Of a stretch of 64,000 nt of DNA, positions 19,929 to 30,215 are shown in pieces; the first letter of the stretch is position 1, and each line of letters begins with the position of its first letter. The notes beneath the pieces were generated by a model that was given only the letters and a program-made list of their open reading frames with translations, was not told the DNA's origin and searched no databases. This DNA is from Glaciecola sp. (lineage in GTDB: Bacteria; Pseudomonadota; Gammaproteobacteria; Enterobacterales; Alteromonadaceae). Position numbers and translations under genes: made by a program. The stretch spans positions 62,001 through 126,000 of the forward strand of contig JAAZVZ010000001.1 of assembly GCA_018623155.1 (NCBI GenBank), in the 5' to 3' direction.

Positions 19929-22000
19929 CGTATTACCCGTGAGTGAGTTTGGTTTTGTGGCATATACTTTTCAAACCAACCAATAATGTTTTCAATTTTG
20001 CCTACCATCCGTGATGGACGAGACGCTATCCCATGAGAAGCGCCAGGGACTTTAACCAACACTGTATCCACTTTGCGCAGTTTCAATGCTTGGTAAAACT
20101 GCTCGGTTTCAGACATTGGCGTGCGCTTATCGTTCACACCTGTAATCAATAAAGTTGGCGTTGTAACGTTGCCAACTAACGACAGTGGTGAGCGCTCCCA
20201 ATAGTGTTCTACCTTTTCCCATGGCATACCAGGAAACTGATGCGGAATTTGTGATAAACCACTATCGGCTGTTAATACTTTAGATAGCCAGTTAATGACT
20301 GGTTTTGCCACCACTGCAGCTTTAAAACGGTCAGTCAATCCAATCGCATAAGCGGTTGCGATACCACCTGCCGAACCACCGGTAATAAAGAGTTGCTCTG
20401 GATCCACTAAGCCTTTGTCAATCAGCGCATCAACACCCGACATATGATCGGCAAAATCATATTTTGACGAATATTTGTATTGCAACAATAACGCAAATCG
20501 CTCGCCATACCCTGAACTACCGCGATGATTGTTATAAAACACAATATACCCTTCAGCAGCCATGCGCTGGAGCTCTGCTGTAAATACTGGACCATAGGCA
20601 AGATGAGGCCCACCATGAATCTCAATAATCATAGGGTATTTTTTAGTGGGATCATAATCTGGAGGCAAAATATACCAACCCTGAATTTCTTCTCCATCAA
20701 TGGACGACTTATAGGTAATTTCTTTGACTTCACCAAACGTTTTGTGACCAAAGATATCTTCATTCAATGCGGTCAGCTGTCTCTCGTTGTCATCAATATT
20801 GACAAACAAGTCTGCAGGTCTATCGGTACGACCTCGCGTAAACGCCACCGTATCGCCCACAGCAGAATACGTGCCGCTAGTATAGGGACGCCCTAATGAT
20901 ACGCCCCCCATACCTTTAAGCACGTTACTATGAACACCATCTAAAGAAACATAGTCCACTTGCGTAATCCCACGGCGCGTTTGTTGATAATACAATCCAT
21001 CGTTATTACGCCAGTGATAATTACTCACGATGTTGTCAACATCTGCACTCAAATTACGGTCATTGCGTCCATCTATATCCATCACATGCAGATAGGTGTT
21101 GCGATAAGCGAGCTTTTTATTATCGCGCTTGCCATACGCAATCATTTTGCCATCGGGTGAGACATTCGGCGCGAACTCTCGCCCAGGTGCTGAGGTAATT
21201 TGAGTGATTTTCCCCTGCATATCCACTGCAAAAATATCTGCTTCAGCCGGTTCATACTCCCAATTATCAGAGCGATTTGCCGAGAAAAAAATCTGTTGAC
21301 TGTCTGCCGAAAAGCTCAAGGTTCCGCGATGGTGATAATTCCCCGAAGTCAGCTGTCGAGCCGTCCCACCCTCAGCCGGCACGATAAAAATATGGGTATA
21401 GGCAGGGTCTAATACCCCACGACCGTCTGCTTGATAGCGCGCTTTATCAATATATTGAAATGGTTTAGACCAAGTCGCGCCTTTAGGTTTGGTGGGCATT
21501 TTGATACTAAATGGACGCTCATTAGAATCGACGTTCATAGTAAACGCTAGCTGAGTACCGTCTGGCGACCAAGTTAATGAACTAGGAGATGCAGCCAAAT
21601 TACTGACTAATGCAGTACGCCCGCTATCCATCCAGCGGACGTATATTTGAGGGCGTCCTTCATGCGTGGAAATATATGCTAAACGGTTTCCAGAAGGAGA
21701 CCAACGTGGTGAATAATAATTGCGAGTGGACGAAAGTAATGGCTCATGGGAATGACCTTCAACATCAGCAATCCATAAACTTGAGCGAGTGCTGTCTGTC
21801 ATGATGTCATTAGAACGACGCACATACACTACGGACTTTTTATCAGGGGACACCTGTGGCGACGTCGCCACTTCCATATGAAAAATATCTTCAGCTGTGA
21901 ATGTATGAATACTGGTTGACGTATCTTCTGTTGCGAGCGCGTTAGCCCCAACAAAAAGCATTGCACTGAGTACAGCATAATAAGATTTAGCGCATCGCAT
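19925..22000 (-). CDS. S9 family peptidase (prolyl oligopeptidase / dipeptidyl aminopeptidase type)
   Basis: A 691-residue serine peptidase with a signal peptide (about 1-23), a beta-propeller of WD40-like PD repeats (about 35-400) and a C-terminal alpha/beta hydrolase domain. The nucleophile Ser is in GGSAGG, the Asp in TGVNDKRTP and the His in PGASHGI. Likely a periplasmic exopeptidase or oligopeptidase. First gene of the peptidase-ggt-DyP operon. Confidence 0.9.
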   Translation of the reverse strand: MRCAKSYYAVLSAMLFVGANALATEDTSTSIHTFTAEDIFHMEVATSPQVSPDKKSVVYVRRSNDIMTDSTRSSLWIADVEGHSHEPLLSSTRNYYSPRWSPSGNRLAYISTHEGRPQIYVRWMDSGRTALVSNLAASPSSLTWSPDGTQLAFTMNVDSNERPFSIKMPTKPKGATWSKPFQYIDKARYQADGRGVLDPAYTHIFIVPAEGGTARQLTSGNYHHRGTLSFSADSQQIFFSANRSDNWEYEPAEADIFAVDMQGKITQITSAPGREFAPNVSPDGKMIAYGKRDNKKLAYRNTYLHVMDIDGRNDRNLSADVDNIVSNYHWRNNDGLYYQQTRRGITQVDYVSLDGVHSNVLKGMGGVSLGRPYTSGTYSAVGDTVAFTRGRTDRPADLFVNIDDNERQLTALNEDIFGHKTFGEVKEITYKSSIDGEEIQGWYILPPDYDPTKKYPMIIEIHGGPHLAYGPVFTAELQRMAAEGYIVFYNNHRGSSGYGERFALLLQYKYSSKYDFADHMSGVDALIDKGLVDPEQLFITGGSAGGIATAYAIGLTDRFKAAVVAKPVINWLSKVLTADSGLSQIPHQFPGMPWEKVEHYWERSPLSLVGNVTTPTLLITGVNDKRTPMSETEQFYQALKLRKVDTVLVKVPGASHGIASRPSRMVGKIENIIGWFEKYMPQNQTHSRVIR

Positions 22001-22127
22001 GATCTATTTTCCCTTTATCTGTCTTTTTTAATTTTTTTGTTTATGCAATCTATTGTGCCCAAAGTTGTGTTCGATGTGCAAGCGGTTTGCACTGTGCTAT
22101 CACTATCTTAGGCAAAACTTAAAACAT

Positions 22128-22151
22128 AAAAAAGCCCCTCAAAAGAGGGGC
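22128..22151 (-). terminator. Rho-independent terminator after amtB
   Basis: Read on the minus strand: GCCCCTC stem, TTTT loop, GAGGGGC stem, then six T. It lies 110 bp past the amtB stop. The 22152-22262 stretch in between holds no supported gene. Confidence 0.85.
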
Positions 22152-22262
22152 AAAGACACACTTAGACCAAATTGGTTTGCTCATCCATGAGCTGGGGCTC
22201 CATTGCAATATGTTGCTTCCTTGTACGCCCGTTCCTTTTGTTGCTATGAAAATTTGTACTGA

Positions 22263-23501
22263 TTACTTTGCGGTTGTGAAATCCGGGTATGCCTCTAGGC
22301 CACACTCAGCGATATCCACACCTTCGTATTCTTCTTCTTCACTCACACGGATACCCATAGTGTATTTCAAGGCCAGCCACACAACTAAGCTCGCACTAAA
22401 TACCCACACAAAGATGGTTAATGCGCCGACGATTTGACCTAGGAATGTCACTTCGCCATTGGTGAAAGGCACAAGTAATAGTCCTAACAAACCAACCACA
22501 CCATGAACTGAAATCGCACCCACTGGATCATCGATTTTTAACTTATCAAGAGTGATGATTGAGAAGACCACTAACACACCGCCAATTGCACCGAATAAGG
22601 TTGCTAATGCCGGAGTAGGCGTTGATGGCTCAGCGGTGATCGCAACGAGACCCGCTAATGCACCATTTAATGCCATGGTTAAGTCAGCCTTACCGAATAA
22701 GATACGTGCGACCAGTAGTGCTGCAACAGCACCACCTGCGGCAGCCATATTGGTGTTCATAAAGACGACTGCAACGGCGTTTGCGCTTTCTACAGTCGCT
22801 GTTGCTAGTACAGAGCCACCGTTAAAGCCAAACCAACCCATCCACAGGATGAACGTACCCAGTGTGGCAAGTGGTAAATTACAACCAGGAATCGCGTTAA
22901 TTTTACCATCTTTTGTGTATTTGCCTTTACGAGCACCTAGTACTAATACACCTGCTAATGCTGCTGATGCTCCGGCCATATGTACGATACCTGAGCCAGC
23001 AAAATCAGAAAAACCAAGTTCACCAAGGTTATACAAGCCAAACACGTCAGCTCCGTTCCATGTCCATGAACCTTCTAGGGGATAGATGAAACCAGTCATG
23101 ACGACAGTGAAAGCTAAGAATGCCCACAGCTTCATGCGCTCGGCGACCGCACCAGAAACAATAGACATCGCAGTCGCTACAAATACTACTTGGAAGAAGA
23201 AATCTGCAGAAGGTGCGTATGTTGCTGGATCATCAGCGACGCCTGTTGCACCGTCACCTAGAATCCCATCCAATAAAACACCCGCACTACCATACATAAT
23301 GTAATAGCCGCAAATCATGTACATGATGCACGCAATGGCATATAGCGAGATGTTTTTAGTTAAAATCTCAGTGGTGTTTTTAGCGCGAACAAGGCCTGCC
23401 TCTAACATGGCAAAACCTGCTGCCATCCACATTACGAATGCACCACAAATTAAAAAGTAAAATGTATCTAAGGCGTAGCCTAATTCAAATGTTACTTCCA
23501 T
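22263..23501 (-). CDS. amtB: Ammonium transporter (AmtB)
   Basis: Amt/Rh family channel for ammonium, 412 residues, about 11 membrane helices with the motif GSGIVHMAGASAALAG carrying the first pore His and HGVVGLLGLLL carrying the second. It has no cleavable signal peptide, unlike E. coli AmtB, and the N-terminus begins directly as a helix region. Downstream of glnK by 10 bp, the standard PII-Amt pair. Confidence 0.95.
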   Translation of the reverse strand: MEVTFELGYALDTFYFLICGAFVMWMAAGFAMLEAGLVRAKNTTEILTKNISLYAIACIMYMICGYYIMYGSAGVLLDGILGDGATGVADDPATYAPSADFFFQVVFVATAMSIVSGAVAERMKLWAFLAFTVVMTGFIYPLEGSWTWNGADVFGLYNLGELGFSDFAGSGIVHMAGASAALAGVLVLGARKGKYTKDGKINAIPGCNLPLATLGTFILWMGWFGFNGGSVLATATVESANAVAVVFMNTNMAAAGGAVAALLVARILFGKADLTMALNGALAGLVAITAEPSTPTPALATLFGAIGGVLVVFSIITLDKLKIDDPVGAISVHGVVGLLGLLLVPFTNGEVTFLGQIVGALTIFVWVFSASLVVWLALKYTMGIRVSEEEEYEGVDIAECGLEAYPDFTTAK

Positions 23502-23511
23502 GACTATCTCC

Positions 23512-23877
<366 letters not shown>

Positions 23878-23890
23878 TCAGATTAACTGT

Positions 23891-23906
23891 TCCAACATTT
23901 ATGCCA
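23891..23906 (-). promoter_or_regulatory. Candidate sigma54 promoter of glnK-amtB
   Basis: On the minus strand TGGCATAAATGTTGGA matches the -24/-12 consensus TGGCAC-N5-TTGCA apart from the last C of the -12 GC and one flanking base. It sits 41-56 bp before the glnK start. Confidence 0.6.
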
Positions 23907-23956
23907 AAATTTAAAATCAATATTTTTCAATGACTTAACTTTACTTTCACATAAAA

Positions 23957-23973
23957 TGCATAACGTTTATGCA
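23957..23973. promoter_or_regulatory. Candidate NtrC site 1
   Basis: TGCATAACGTTTATGCA is a perfect palindrome with the 17-bp length and TGCA ends of NtrC sites. It lies about 80 bp upstream of the inferred glnK transcription start. Confidence 0.6.
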
Positions 23974-23999
23974 CCATATTTTTTCAATGAATTTTGATG

Positions 24000-24016
24000 T
24001 GCACAATTTTGGTGCG
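24000..24016. promoter_or_regulatory. Candidate NtrC site 2
   Basis: TGCACAATTTTGGTGCG closely matches the NtrC consensus TGCAC(C)-N5-(G)GTGCA. It lies 43 bp, about four helical turns, from site 1, on the same face. Confidence 0.65.
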
Positions 24017-24103
24017 TGTTTGTAATGCGTTGGCCGCTGCGACCACACTAGATGTGATACTGTTGAAATTGAACCTTTTGGCTTTTCGTGTTTCTATACA
24101 TGC

Positions 24104-25024
24104 ATGCGCAAAGAACTACCCGAATTTAGTTTATTTCACATTGATACATTGCCCGACCAAAAGGGCCATGATACTGCGCGTTTCCTCTCTAAATTCGCTC
24201 CAGACTCAATTGGCTGGTTTATATTAGCTTCAATATTGATTCATATCGCAATAATGACCGGACTGGCTCAGCAAACATGGATGACGCCGTCGAGTTCAAG
24301 CGATGCTAGACATGGTATAAGAGCACAGCTGATTGAAGTGCCCTTATCTGTGCCAGTCACTGCAAAAGTAAATACAACACACGTCACTCACGTGGAAGAG
24401 AAAAAACAAGCGCGCGTTGAACCTGAGTTACCTCAAATACTGGAGGAGTTAGAGCCTGCGAATTTGGCAATAACGCCATCTTTAACAGCTACAATAGAGG
24501 CTGCACCAGCAATGCCAAAGGTGGCAACATCAGACATTAATTTTCGTAACCAAACCCCAATCGTTTTGCAAGATTCATTTCAAGGCAACGCCTTACTGTC
24601 TAGCACGTCTATACTGTCCAGCACGTCTTTATTGCCCCAAACAACTCGAGAATATCTTCAAAATCAGCACATCTCTCATTTTGTTGAGCTAGGCTCAAAC
24701 GCATCAAAACAGTATGCAACGGATTTGATCTCCCCCGAGTTGCTCAAGGGGCCTGAACCTCTCACAAAGGAAGCCTTAGCGATAAAAACCGTTATGCAGA
24801 GCAAAATCGATATCGATTGCGCCAGTACTCTAAATCAAGCTTTAGTCATTGTCAGTGCATTTACGGTGGGAGCATTGTTGTGTGAAGATAAAGGGGATGT
24901 GAATTATTTTATTGAACAGCGCCTAGCGGAGAAACGTCCGGCTCAACCCATCACTGGTAGTGCTCAACTCAAAGCATTAGCGGCGTCCACTCCCACTTCA
25001 CCAGCACACAAACCAGCAAGCTAG
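24104..25024 (+). CDS. Hypothetical single-pass membrane protein, TonB-like layout
   Basis: A 306-residue protein I do not recognise. It has a short cytoplasmic N-terminus (1-34), one membrane helix (36-55) and a long periplasmic part, whose first portion is rich in Pro, Glu and Val (EPELPQILEELEPA). That resembles the TonB/TolA linker layout, but no TonB C-terminal domain is seen. A perfect-phase 18-bp tandem duplication near residue 165 gives repeated SSTS units. Two Cys lie in the C-terminal part (DCASTL and LLCEDK). The ATG at 24104 has only a weak ribosome-binding site. Confidence 0.6.
   Translation: MRKELPEFSLFHIDTLPDQKGHDTARFLSKFAPDSIGWFILASILIHIAIMTGLAQQTWMTPSSSSDARHGIRAQLIEVPLSVPVTAKVNTTHVTHVEEKKQARVEPELPQILEELEPANLAITPSLTATIEAAPAMPKVATSDINFRNQTPIVLQDSFQGNALLSSTSILSSTSLLPQTTREYLQNQHISHFVELGSNASKQYATDLISPELLKGPEPLTKEALAIKTVMQSKIDIDCASTLNQALVIVSAFTVGALLCEDKGDVNYFIEQRLAEKRPAQPITGSAQLKALAASTPTSPAHKPAS
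24595..24630 (+). repeat. 18-bp tandem duplication
   Basis: Two adjacent 18-bp units (24595-24612 and 24613-24630) differing at two bases, coding for a duplicated six-residue SSTS segment in the TonB-like hypothetical protein. Confidence 0.8.
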
Positions 25025-25038
25025 GGTAGACATTTCCT

Positions 25039-27360
25039 CTACCCACCAAATAACCGTTCCCACAGTGACTTGCGTTTCGGTTCAGGCTGTTCTTTGGGTC
25101 GCGCTTTTGGTTCACTGCGCCCAGTACAGCTCTCCACCACATCATTTAAACCTGAAGATACTGCAGGTAAAGACAGGTTATCGCGACACCCCCCAGCTCG
25201 TTGTGCACCAGTATCTGGATTAAAGTGAGCGATTTCTAAACCTGGCGGGAAACGTCTTGATAACGATTTGGGCGTCATGGTGCGTTGCCAATCAATATAC
25301 ACACGCAAAGCGCCACTGCTTCCTGATAATCCGGTTTGTGCATTGCTATCAGAACCCATCCAAATGCTCGCGACTAAGTTGCGATCAAATCCTGCAAACC
25401 AACTATCTCGATAATCATTGGTGGTACCTGTTTTGCCCGCCATATTAATGTTAGGAAATATTTTTCCTAAAGCACTTGCAGTCCCCTCACGGGTCACTTT
25501 ATGCAAACCATAATTGAGCAAATAGGCGACATCGGAAGGAATGCGTTGTTCTCCATAGTCAGTCCGACGCCATAAGAGCTTTTGCTGTGCATCCAATATT
25601 CCAGTGACCGTATGCAACGGCCTTAACACTCCATCATTGGCAATGGTCTGATACATTTGATTGACCTGTAATGGGGTCAGGTTAACTGCTCCTAATGTAA
25701 TCGCAGGTAATTCAGGGATCGATTCATCTACGCCTAAATTCTGCAGACTTTGTACCACCACATCTAAGCCCATGTCCAAAGCCAGATTGACCGCTGGTAA
25801 ATTATACGATTGCGTCAATGAATCCAGCATATTGACGGCTCCGCGGTATTCTTCATCGGCATTTTGAGGTCGCCATACTTGGCCGTCTTCCAACGTCACG
25901 ACAATAGGTTCATCACGCAAAATAGTAGCCAAGCGATAAGTATCGGCTTGTTCCAGTGCGGCAACATAAATAGCGGGTTTAACCAAACTGCCGATGGAAC
26001 GCTCCATATCCAATGCGCGATTAAAACCATCATTGGTGACATCGCGATCACCAACGATCACTCGTATGCCCCCAGATGCGCTATCGCTGACGACCATAGC
26101 CGCTTGGAGATCGTCAATTTTGCGAGCATTTGCGACAGATTCAACACGCTCAGCTAAGGCATTCTCTGCCCGTCTTTGTGCATTAATATCCAAAGTGGTA
26201 AATACACGGATACCCGAGTTCCGCATTGCGGGATCGGCCAAAATTGTCGTTAACTCCTGTCTGAGTTTCGCCATAAAAGAGGGATGTTTACCACTAGCTA
26301 AACTCGCTCCTGACGCAATGTTAAGAGGACTTTCAATTGCGCTTATATAGTTGGACTTATCAATGACACCTTGTTCAAATAAAATTTTGAGCACCAAATC
26401 ACGTCGCGCCAATGCTCGTTCAGGGTAACGCCGAGGATTGTAATATGAAGGACCTTTAAGCATGCCGACCAAAGTTGCGATTTCAGGTAAGTTCAGCTCA
26501 TTCAAGGGGCGGTCAAAATAAAAATGTGCTCCTAAACCAAAACCGTGAACTGCTTTTCCGCCATTTTGTCCAATAAAGACCTCGTTGAGATAAGCGAGTA
26601 ATATCTCATCTTTGTCATAGCGTGCATCGATCACAATAGACATAAGCGCTTCTTTTATCTTACGAGTATAAGACTGCTCTCGAGTCAAATATAAATTTTT
26701 GATCAATTGCTGAGTGAGAGTCGAACCGCCTTGTACTTTTCGCCCCGCAACAATGTTGGCAAATAATGCACGAGCAATTGCAATCGGATTGACCCCAAAA
26801 TGCGAATAAAAATTGCGGTCCTCGACCATTACTAATGTATCGACCAAATAAGGAGGTAAATCATTTTGGCGTAATAACATTCGATCTTCGCGATTGCCTG
26901 ACAGTAAACGCGTGACTAACCAAGGCTCTAAACGCGTCAATTCGACTGTATCTGCTTCTCCTGTCACCGAGTCAGTAAGCGATAACCGAGCAATACGACC
27001 AGAACGCCATGATATATCGAGTTGTGATGTGGGAACGGCCCCGTCTAAAAAGTGGAACGCGCGTCTTTGGACTGTAAGAGTACTATTCAATAGTGAATAC
27101 TCACCAACCTTTTCAGCTTTATTTTTTCTTCGGTAGCCCAGCAGTTCTAACTCATCAATTACTTCCTGAGGAGTGATTTCTTGATTGATTGAAAGTGTGA
27201 GAGGGCGGGCATAGACCTGGACTGGTACTTGCCATTTGTTACCTGAAAAGTGAGGGCGCAACTGCGCATCGAGGTAAAATAAATACGCCAAAACTAAGGT
27301 CAAACCGACCACAGCGAATTTCCACCAATACCGTTTACACCACTGCCAAAATGAACGCAT
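25039..27360 (-). CDS. mrcB: Penicillin-binding protein 1B (MrcB)
   Basis: Bifunctional class A PBP of 773 residues that polymerises and crosslinks peptidoglycan. It has a short cytoplasmic N-terminus, one membrane helix (15-31), a UB2H-like domain (about 60-145), a GT51 glycosyltransferase with catalytic E180 in VEDRNFYSHFG and QGGSTLTQQL, and a transpeptidase with S458 in SLVK, SYN in QSYNLPAVN and KTGTTNDYRD. The UB2H region implies control by LpoB, not encoded here. Its end meets the upstream gene across a GGGTAGA hairpin at 25024-25044. Confidence 0.93.
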   Translation of the reverse strand: MRSFWQWCKRYWWKFAVVGLTLVLAYLFYLDAQLRPHFSGNKWQVPVQVYARPLTLSINQEITPQEVIDELELLGYRRKNKAEKVGEYSLLNSTLTVQRRAFHFLDGAVPTSQLDISWRSGRIARLSLTDSVTGEADTVELTRLEPWLVTRLLSGNREDRMLLRQNDLPPYLVDTLVMVEDRNFYSHFGVNPIAIARALFANIVAGRKVQGGSTLTQQLIKNLYLTREQSYTRKIKEALMSIVIDARYDKDEILLAYLNEVFIGQNGGKAVHGFGLGAHFYFDRPLNELNLPEIATLVGMLKGPSYYNPRRYPERALARRDLVLKILFEQGVIDKSNYISAIESPLNIASGASLASGKHPSFMAKLRQELTTILADPAMRNSGIRVFTTLDINAQRRAENALAERVESVANARKIDDLQAAMVVSDSASGGIRVIVGDRDVTNDGFNRALDMERSIGSLVKPAIYVAALEQADTYRLATILRDEPIVVTLEDGQVWRPQNADEEYRGAVNMLDSLTQSYNLPAVNLALDMGLDVVVQSLQNLGVDESIPELPAITLGAVNLTPLQVNQMYQTIANDGVLRPLHTVTGILDAQQKLLWRRTDYGEQRIPSDVAYLLNYGLHKVTREGTASALGKIFPNINMAGKTGTTNDYRDSWFAGFDRNLVASIWMGSDSNAQTGLSGSSGALRVYIDWQRTMTPKSLSRRFPPGLEIAHFNPDTGAQRAGGCRDNLSLPAVSSGLNDVVESCTGRSEPKARPKEQPEPKRKSLWERLFGG

Positions 27361-27513
27361 TAAAAATGCCTGCCCTTAAGATAATTACATCAAAAACTAA
27401 CACTGCTATAGGTTATCACACTCTACCACTCTAGTCGTAGCGATATAGACAAGGCAAAAGACACTCAATACTATAAATCAATATTCGCAGAATTAACCAA
27501 GCAAGGAAGTCAA

Positions 27514-29298
27514 ATGGGTCAGTCTGAGCACGAAGAGATCTTACAAAGCATCAACAAGTACGCGCAAGTCTTTAACGCCATGGTCAAAGATACGCTGTTA
27601 AAGCAGGGACAAGAAGGTCAACCTATCAATAATATAAAAGGCATGTTTGACCCCAATCAAATCGTTTCCTTACTATCTGATAAAGTCGAAATTGATTCCG
27701 CTAAACTACTCCAGTCACAAATGCGTTTCATGAAACAACAAACCGCGCTATGGCAACAAGCGTCCATGGCCTTTATGGGTGAGCAATTCAACCCAGTTAT
27801 CCATGAAACCAAAGGTGATAATCGTTTTAAACACGATGAGTGGAACAATAACCCTGCCTTCAATTATATGAAGCAAGCGTATTTGCTTAACTCGCAGATG
27901 CTGGAAAATGTGGTTGATGCCTTGCATTTCAAAGATGACAAAACCGCAGAACAAATCAAATTCTATACGCGCCAGTATATTAGTTCTGTTTCTCCGACCA
28001 ACTATGTGTTAACTAACCCGGAAGTATGCGAAGAAATCCTCAAGTCAAATGGCGAAAGTATTCTTAAAGGCATGCAAAATTTTATGGCGGACCTGGAACA
28101 AAGCCCTCTTGAGGCATTTAAAATTACCCAAACAGATCCCGATGCGTTTACTGTGGGCGAAAACCTTGCCACCACTGAAGGTCAGGTCATATACAAAAAT
28201 GAACTCATTGAGCTGATCCATTACACTCCTAAGACGACACAAACCTACCAAAATCCGATTTTATTTACGCCTCCTTTTATCAACAAATACTACGTGCTCG
28301 ACTTAGATTACAAAAAGTCCATGGTACGCTCACTTTTAGAAGCGGGCTACGAAGTCTTTATGATTTCTTGGGTCAATCCAGATGCGAGCTTAGCGGATGT
28401 TGATTTTGCTGGTTATATGAAACTTGGTCCGTTGGCTGCGCTCGATGTTGTGTGTAATGTAACCAAGGCGCCCAAGGTCAACCTAACTGGATTTTGTGTC
28501 GGTGGTACATTAAGCTCAGTCACGGCAGCTTACCTTCGCGCAAAAGGAGATGAGCGACTTGGCTCACTGACCTTATTTACGACATTGTTGGATTTTTCTG
28601 AACCGGGTGAAGTTGGTAATTATCTCTCCGAAGACATGCTCAATATGCTTGAGCAAAGTACGGCAGTAAAGGGTATTTTTGATGGCCGAATATTAGGATT
28701 ATCGTTCAGTTTATTGCGCGAAAACTCATTGTTCTGGTCCTTCTTCATCAAGAACTATTTGCAAGGAAAAGATCCTGCACCGTTTGATATTTTGTATTGG
28801 AATTCAGATTCGACCAATTTAACAGCGGCTTGCTACAAGGAATATCTTCGCACAACTTATTGGGGGAACAAATTGATTGAACCCAATGCGTTTGAAATCG
28901 ATGGTATTGGCATTGATCTAGGCAAAATAGATATCCCTGTATATTCCATTGCGACCATTGCCGACCACATTGTCTTGTGGAAAGCTGCTTACAAGTCAGC
29001 ACAAAATCTAGGTGGTGATGTACGCTTTGTATTGGCTGGATCCGGACATTTAGCAGGAGTCATCAATCCTATTGAAGGGGGAAAATATCCGCATTGGCTC
29101 AATTCAGAAATGCCCGAAAGTGCTGATGACTGGTTGGCTAATGCAGAAGAACATCCCGGCTCTTGGTGGACAGACTGGCATCAATGGATGGCTGAAAAAT
29201 CTGGTAATCAAGGCAAAGCCTTAGTGCCAGGCACGAGCAAAAGCTATCCTGCTCTGTATCCTGCACCAGGCCATTATGTGCTTAAACGCCTAGCTTAA
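27514..29298 (+). CDS. phaC: Class I poly(3-hydroxyalkanoate) synthase (PhaC)
   Basis: Polymerises 3-hydroxyacyl-CoA into PHA on granule surfaces. It is 594 residues with an N-terminal PhaC_N domain and a C-terminal alpha/beta hydrolase domain. The lipase-like box GFCVGG holds the nucleophile Cys328; the Asp is in TIADHIVLW and the His in GSGHLAGVINP. AAGGAAG precedes the ATG. Length and architecture match class I (homodimeric). First gene of the PHA cluster, followed by a terminator and phaR. Confidence 0.95.
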   Translation: MGQSEHEEILQSINKYAQVFNAMVKDTLLKQGQEGQPINNIKGMFDPNQIVSLLSDKVEIDSAKLLQSQMRFMKQQTALWQQASMAFMGEQFNPVIHETKGDNRFKHDEWNNNPAFNYMKQAYLLNSQMLENVVDALHFKDDKTAEQIKFYTRQYISSVSPTNYVLTNPEVCEEILKSNGESILKGMQNFMADLEQSPLEAFKITQTDPDAFTVGENLATTEGQVIYKNELIELIHYTPKTTQTYQNPILFTPPFINKYYVLDLDYKKSMVRSLLEAGYEVFMISWVNPDASLADVDFAGYMKLGPLAALDVVCNVTKAPKVNLTGFCVGGTLSSVTAAYLRAKGDERLGSLTLFTTLLDFSEPGEVGNYLSEDMLNMLEQSTAVKGIFDGRILGLSFSLLRENSLFWSFFIKNYLQGKDPAPFDILYWNSDSTNLTAACYKEYLRTTYWGNKLIEPNAFEIDGIGIDLGKIDIPVYSIATIADHIVLWKAAYKSAQNLGGDVRFVLAGSGHLAGVINPIEGGKYPHWLNSEMPESADDWLANAEEHPGSWWTDWHQWMAEKSGNQGKALVPGTSKSYPALYPAPGHYVLKRLA

Positions 29299-29308
29299 CG
29301 TGCTCTAC

Positions 29309-29334
29309 AGCGCCATATTGATGTGGCGCTTTTT
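29309..29334 (+). terminator. Terminator after phaC
   Basis: AGCGCCA stem, eight-base loop, TGGCGCT, then TTTT, ten bases past the phaC stop. Confidence 0.8.
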
Positions 29335-29401
29335 CTTTGTCATATCTATCAAAATACAGTAATCTAATCATTGATAAACAGCTCAACGCGCGGAATGGTC
29401 A

Positions 29402-29830
29402 GTGATCACAATTAAAAAGTACCCCAATCGTCGTCTCTACGATACCAGTCAATCTAAGTACATCAACTTAGAAGACATCAAAAAAATGATCAAGATTCGT
29501 GAAGAATTTCAGATTGTGGATTCCAAAAGCCAAGAGGTGATCACTAAAAGCGTTCTACTTCAAATTATCAGTGAATCTGAGTCTAATCAAGCCCAGTCTT
29601 TGTTAACGGATAAACTCTTGCAGCAGCTAATACGATATTACGACAATCAAGACATGCAACCTTTGTTAAGACAGTATTTAGAGCAATCCTTAGTAAGCTT
29701 TATGGAACAACAAGACAAGCTCCAAAGTATGATGAATACCATGGTCAACGCCACACCATTAGGCATGTTCCAAAAAATGTTCGACCCTAGCAACAATCCA
29801 TGGCAACCCAACAAGCCCAAAGATGAGTAA
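29402..29830 (+). CDS. phaR: PHA synthesis repressor (PhaR)
   Basis: A 142-residue regulator with the PHB accumulation regulatory DNA-binding domain (ITIKKYPNRRLYDTSQSKYINLEDI) and the adjoining PHB_acc domain. PhaR binds both PHA granules and DNA upstream of phasin genes, releasing transcription when granules form. The start is GTG at 29402; no better ATG fits the conserved N-terminus. Its 3' end overlaps the next gene by 8 bp. Confidence 0.93.
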   Translation: MITIKKYPNRRLYDTSQSKYINLEDIKKMIKIREEFQIVDSKSQEVITKSVLLQIISESESNQAQSLLTDKLLQQLIRYYDNQDMQPLLRQYLEQSLVSFMEQQDKLQSMMNTMVNATPLGMFQKMFDPSNNPWQPNKPKDE

Positions 29831-30215
29831 GTGTCCATGTGGTAGTAAACAGCGCTTAGACAAATGTTGTGAGCCTATTTTACTTGGCAAACGTATTGCC
29901 AAAACCCCTGAACAACTTATGCGTTCTCGTTATAGTGCCTATGCCATGGGCCACTATGAGTATGTCTTGAATACGTATGCCGCCGAGCCTCGGGCGCAAC
30001 TCAACGTGCTTGAATTAGCCCAAGGCAATCAAGAGACACAGTGGGTTCATCTCGACGTTGTTCATATCCAAGGTAGGCAGGTCGAATTTAAAGCGTATTA
30101 CCGAATCAATGATGCCTTGTTTATCCTGCATGAGCGTTCTGATTTCATCAAAGAAAATGGGCGATGGGTCTATCTTACTGGTCAAATCATCACTTCCGGT
30201 CAGTTGACAGTCTGA
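29823..30215 (+). CDS. YchJ family protein with SEC-C zinc motif
   Basis: A 130-residue protein of the UPF0225/YchJ family. The N-terminal SEC-C motif CPCGSKQRLDKCC binds zinc in related proteins; the NTF2-like remainder contains RSRYSAYAMG, the family signature. Molecular role is unknown. It overlaps phaR, so it shares that transcript, but the pairing need not be functional. Confidence 0.88.
   Translation: MSKCPCGSKQRLDKCCEPILLGKRIAKTPEQLMRSRYSAYAMGHYEYVLNTYAAEPRAQLNVLELAQGNQETQWVHLDVVHIQGRQVEFKAYYRINDALFILHERSDFIKENGRWVYLTGQIITSGQLTV

Noticed and set aside
22552-23085. Long antisense open frame inside amtB
   Set aside because: Shadow of a strongly conserved transporter gene; low-complexity product.
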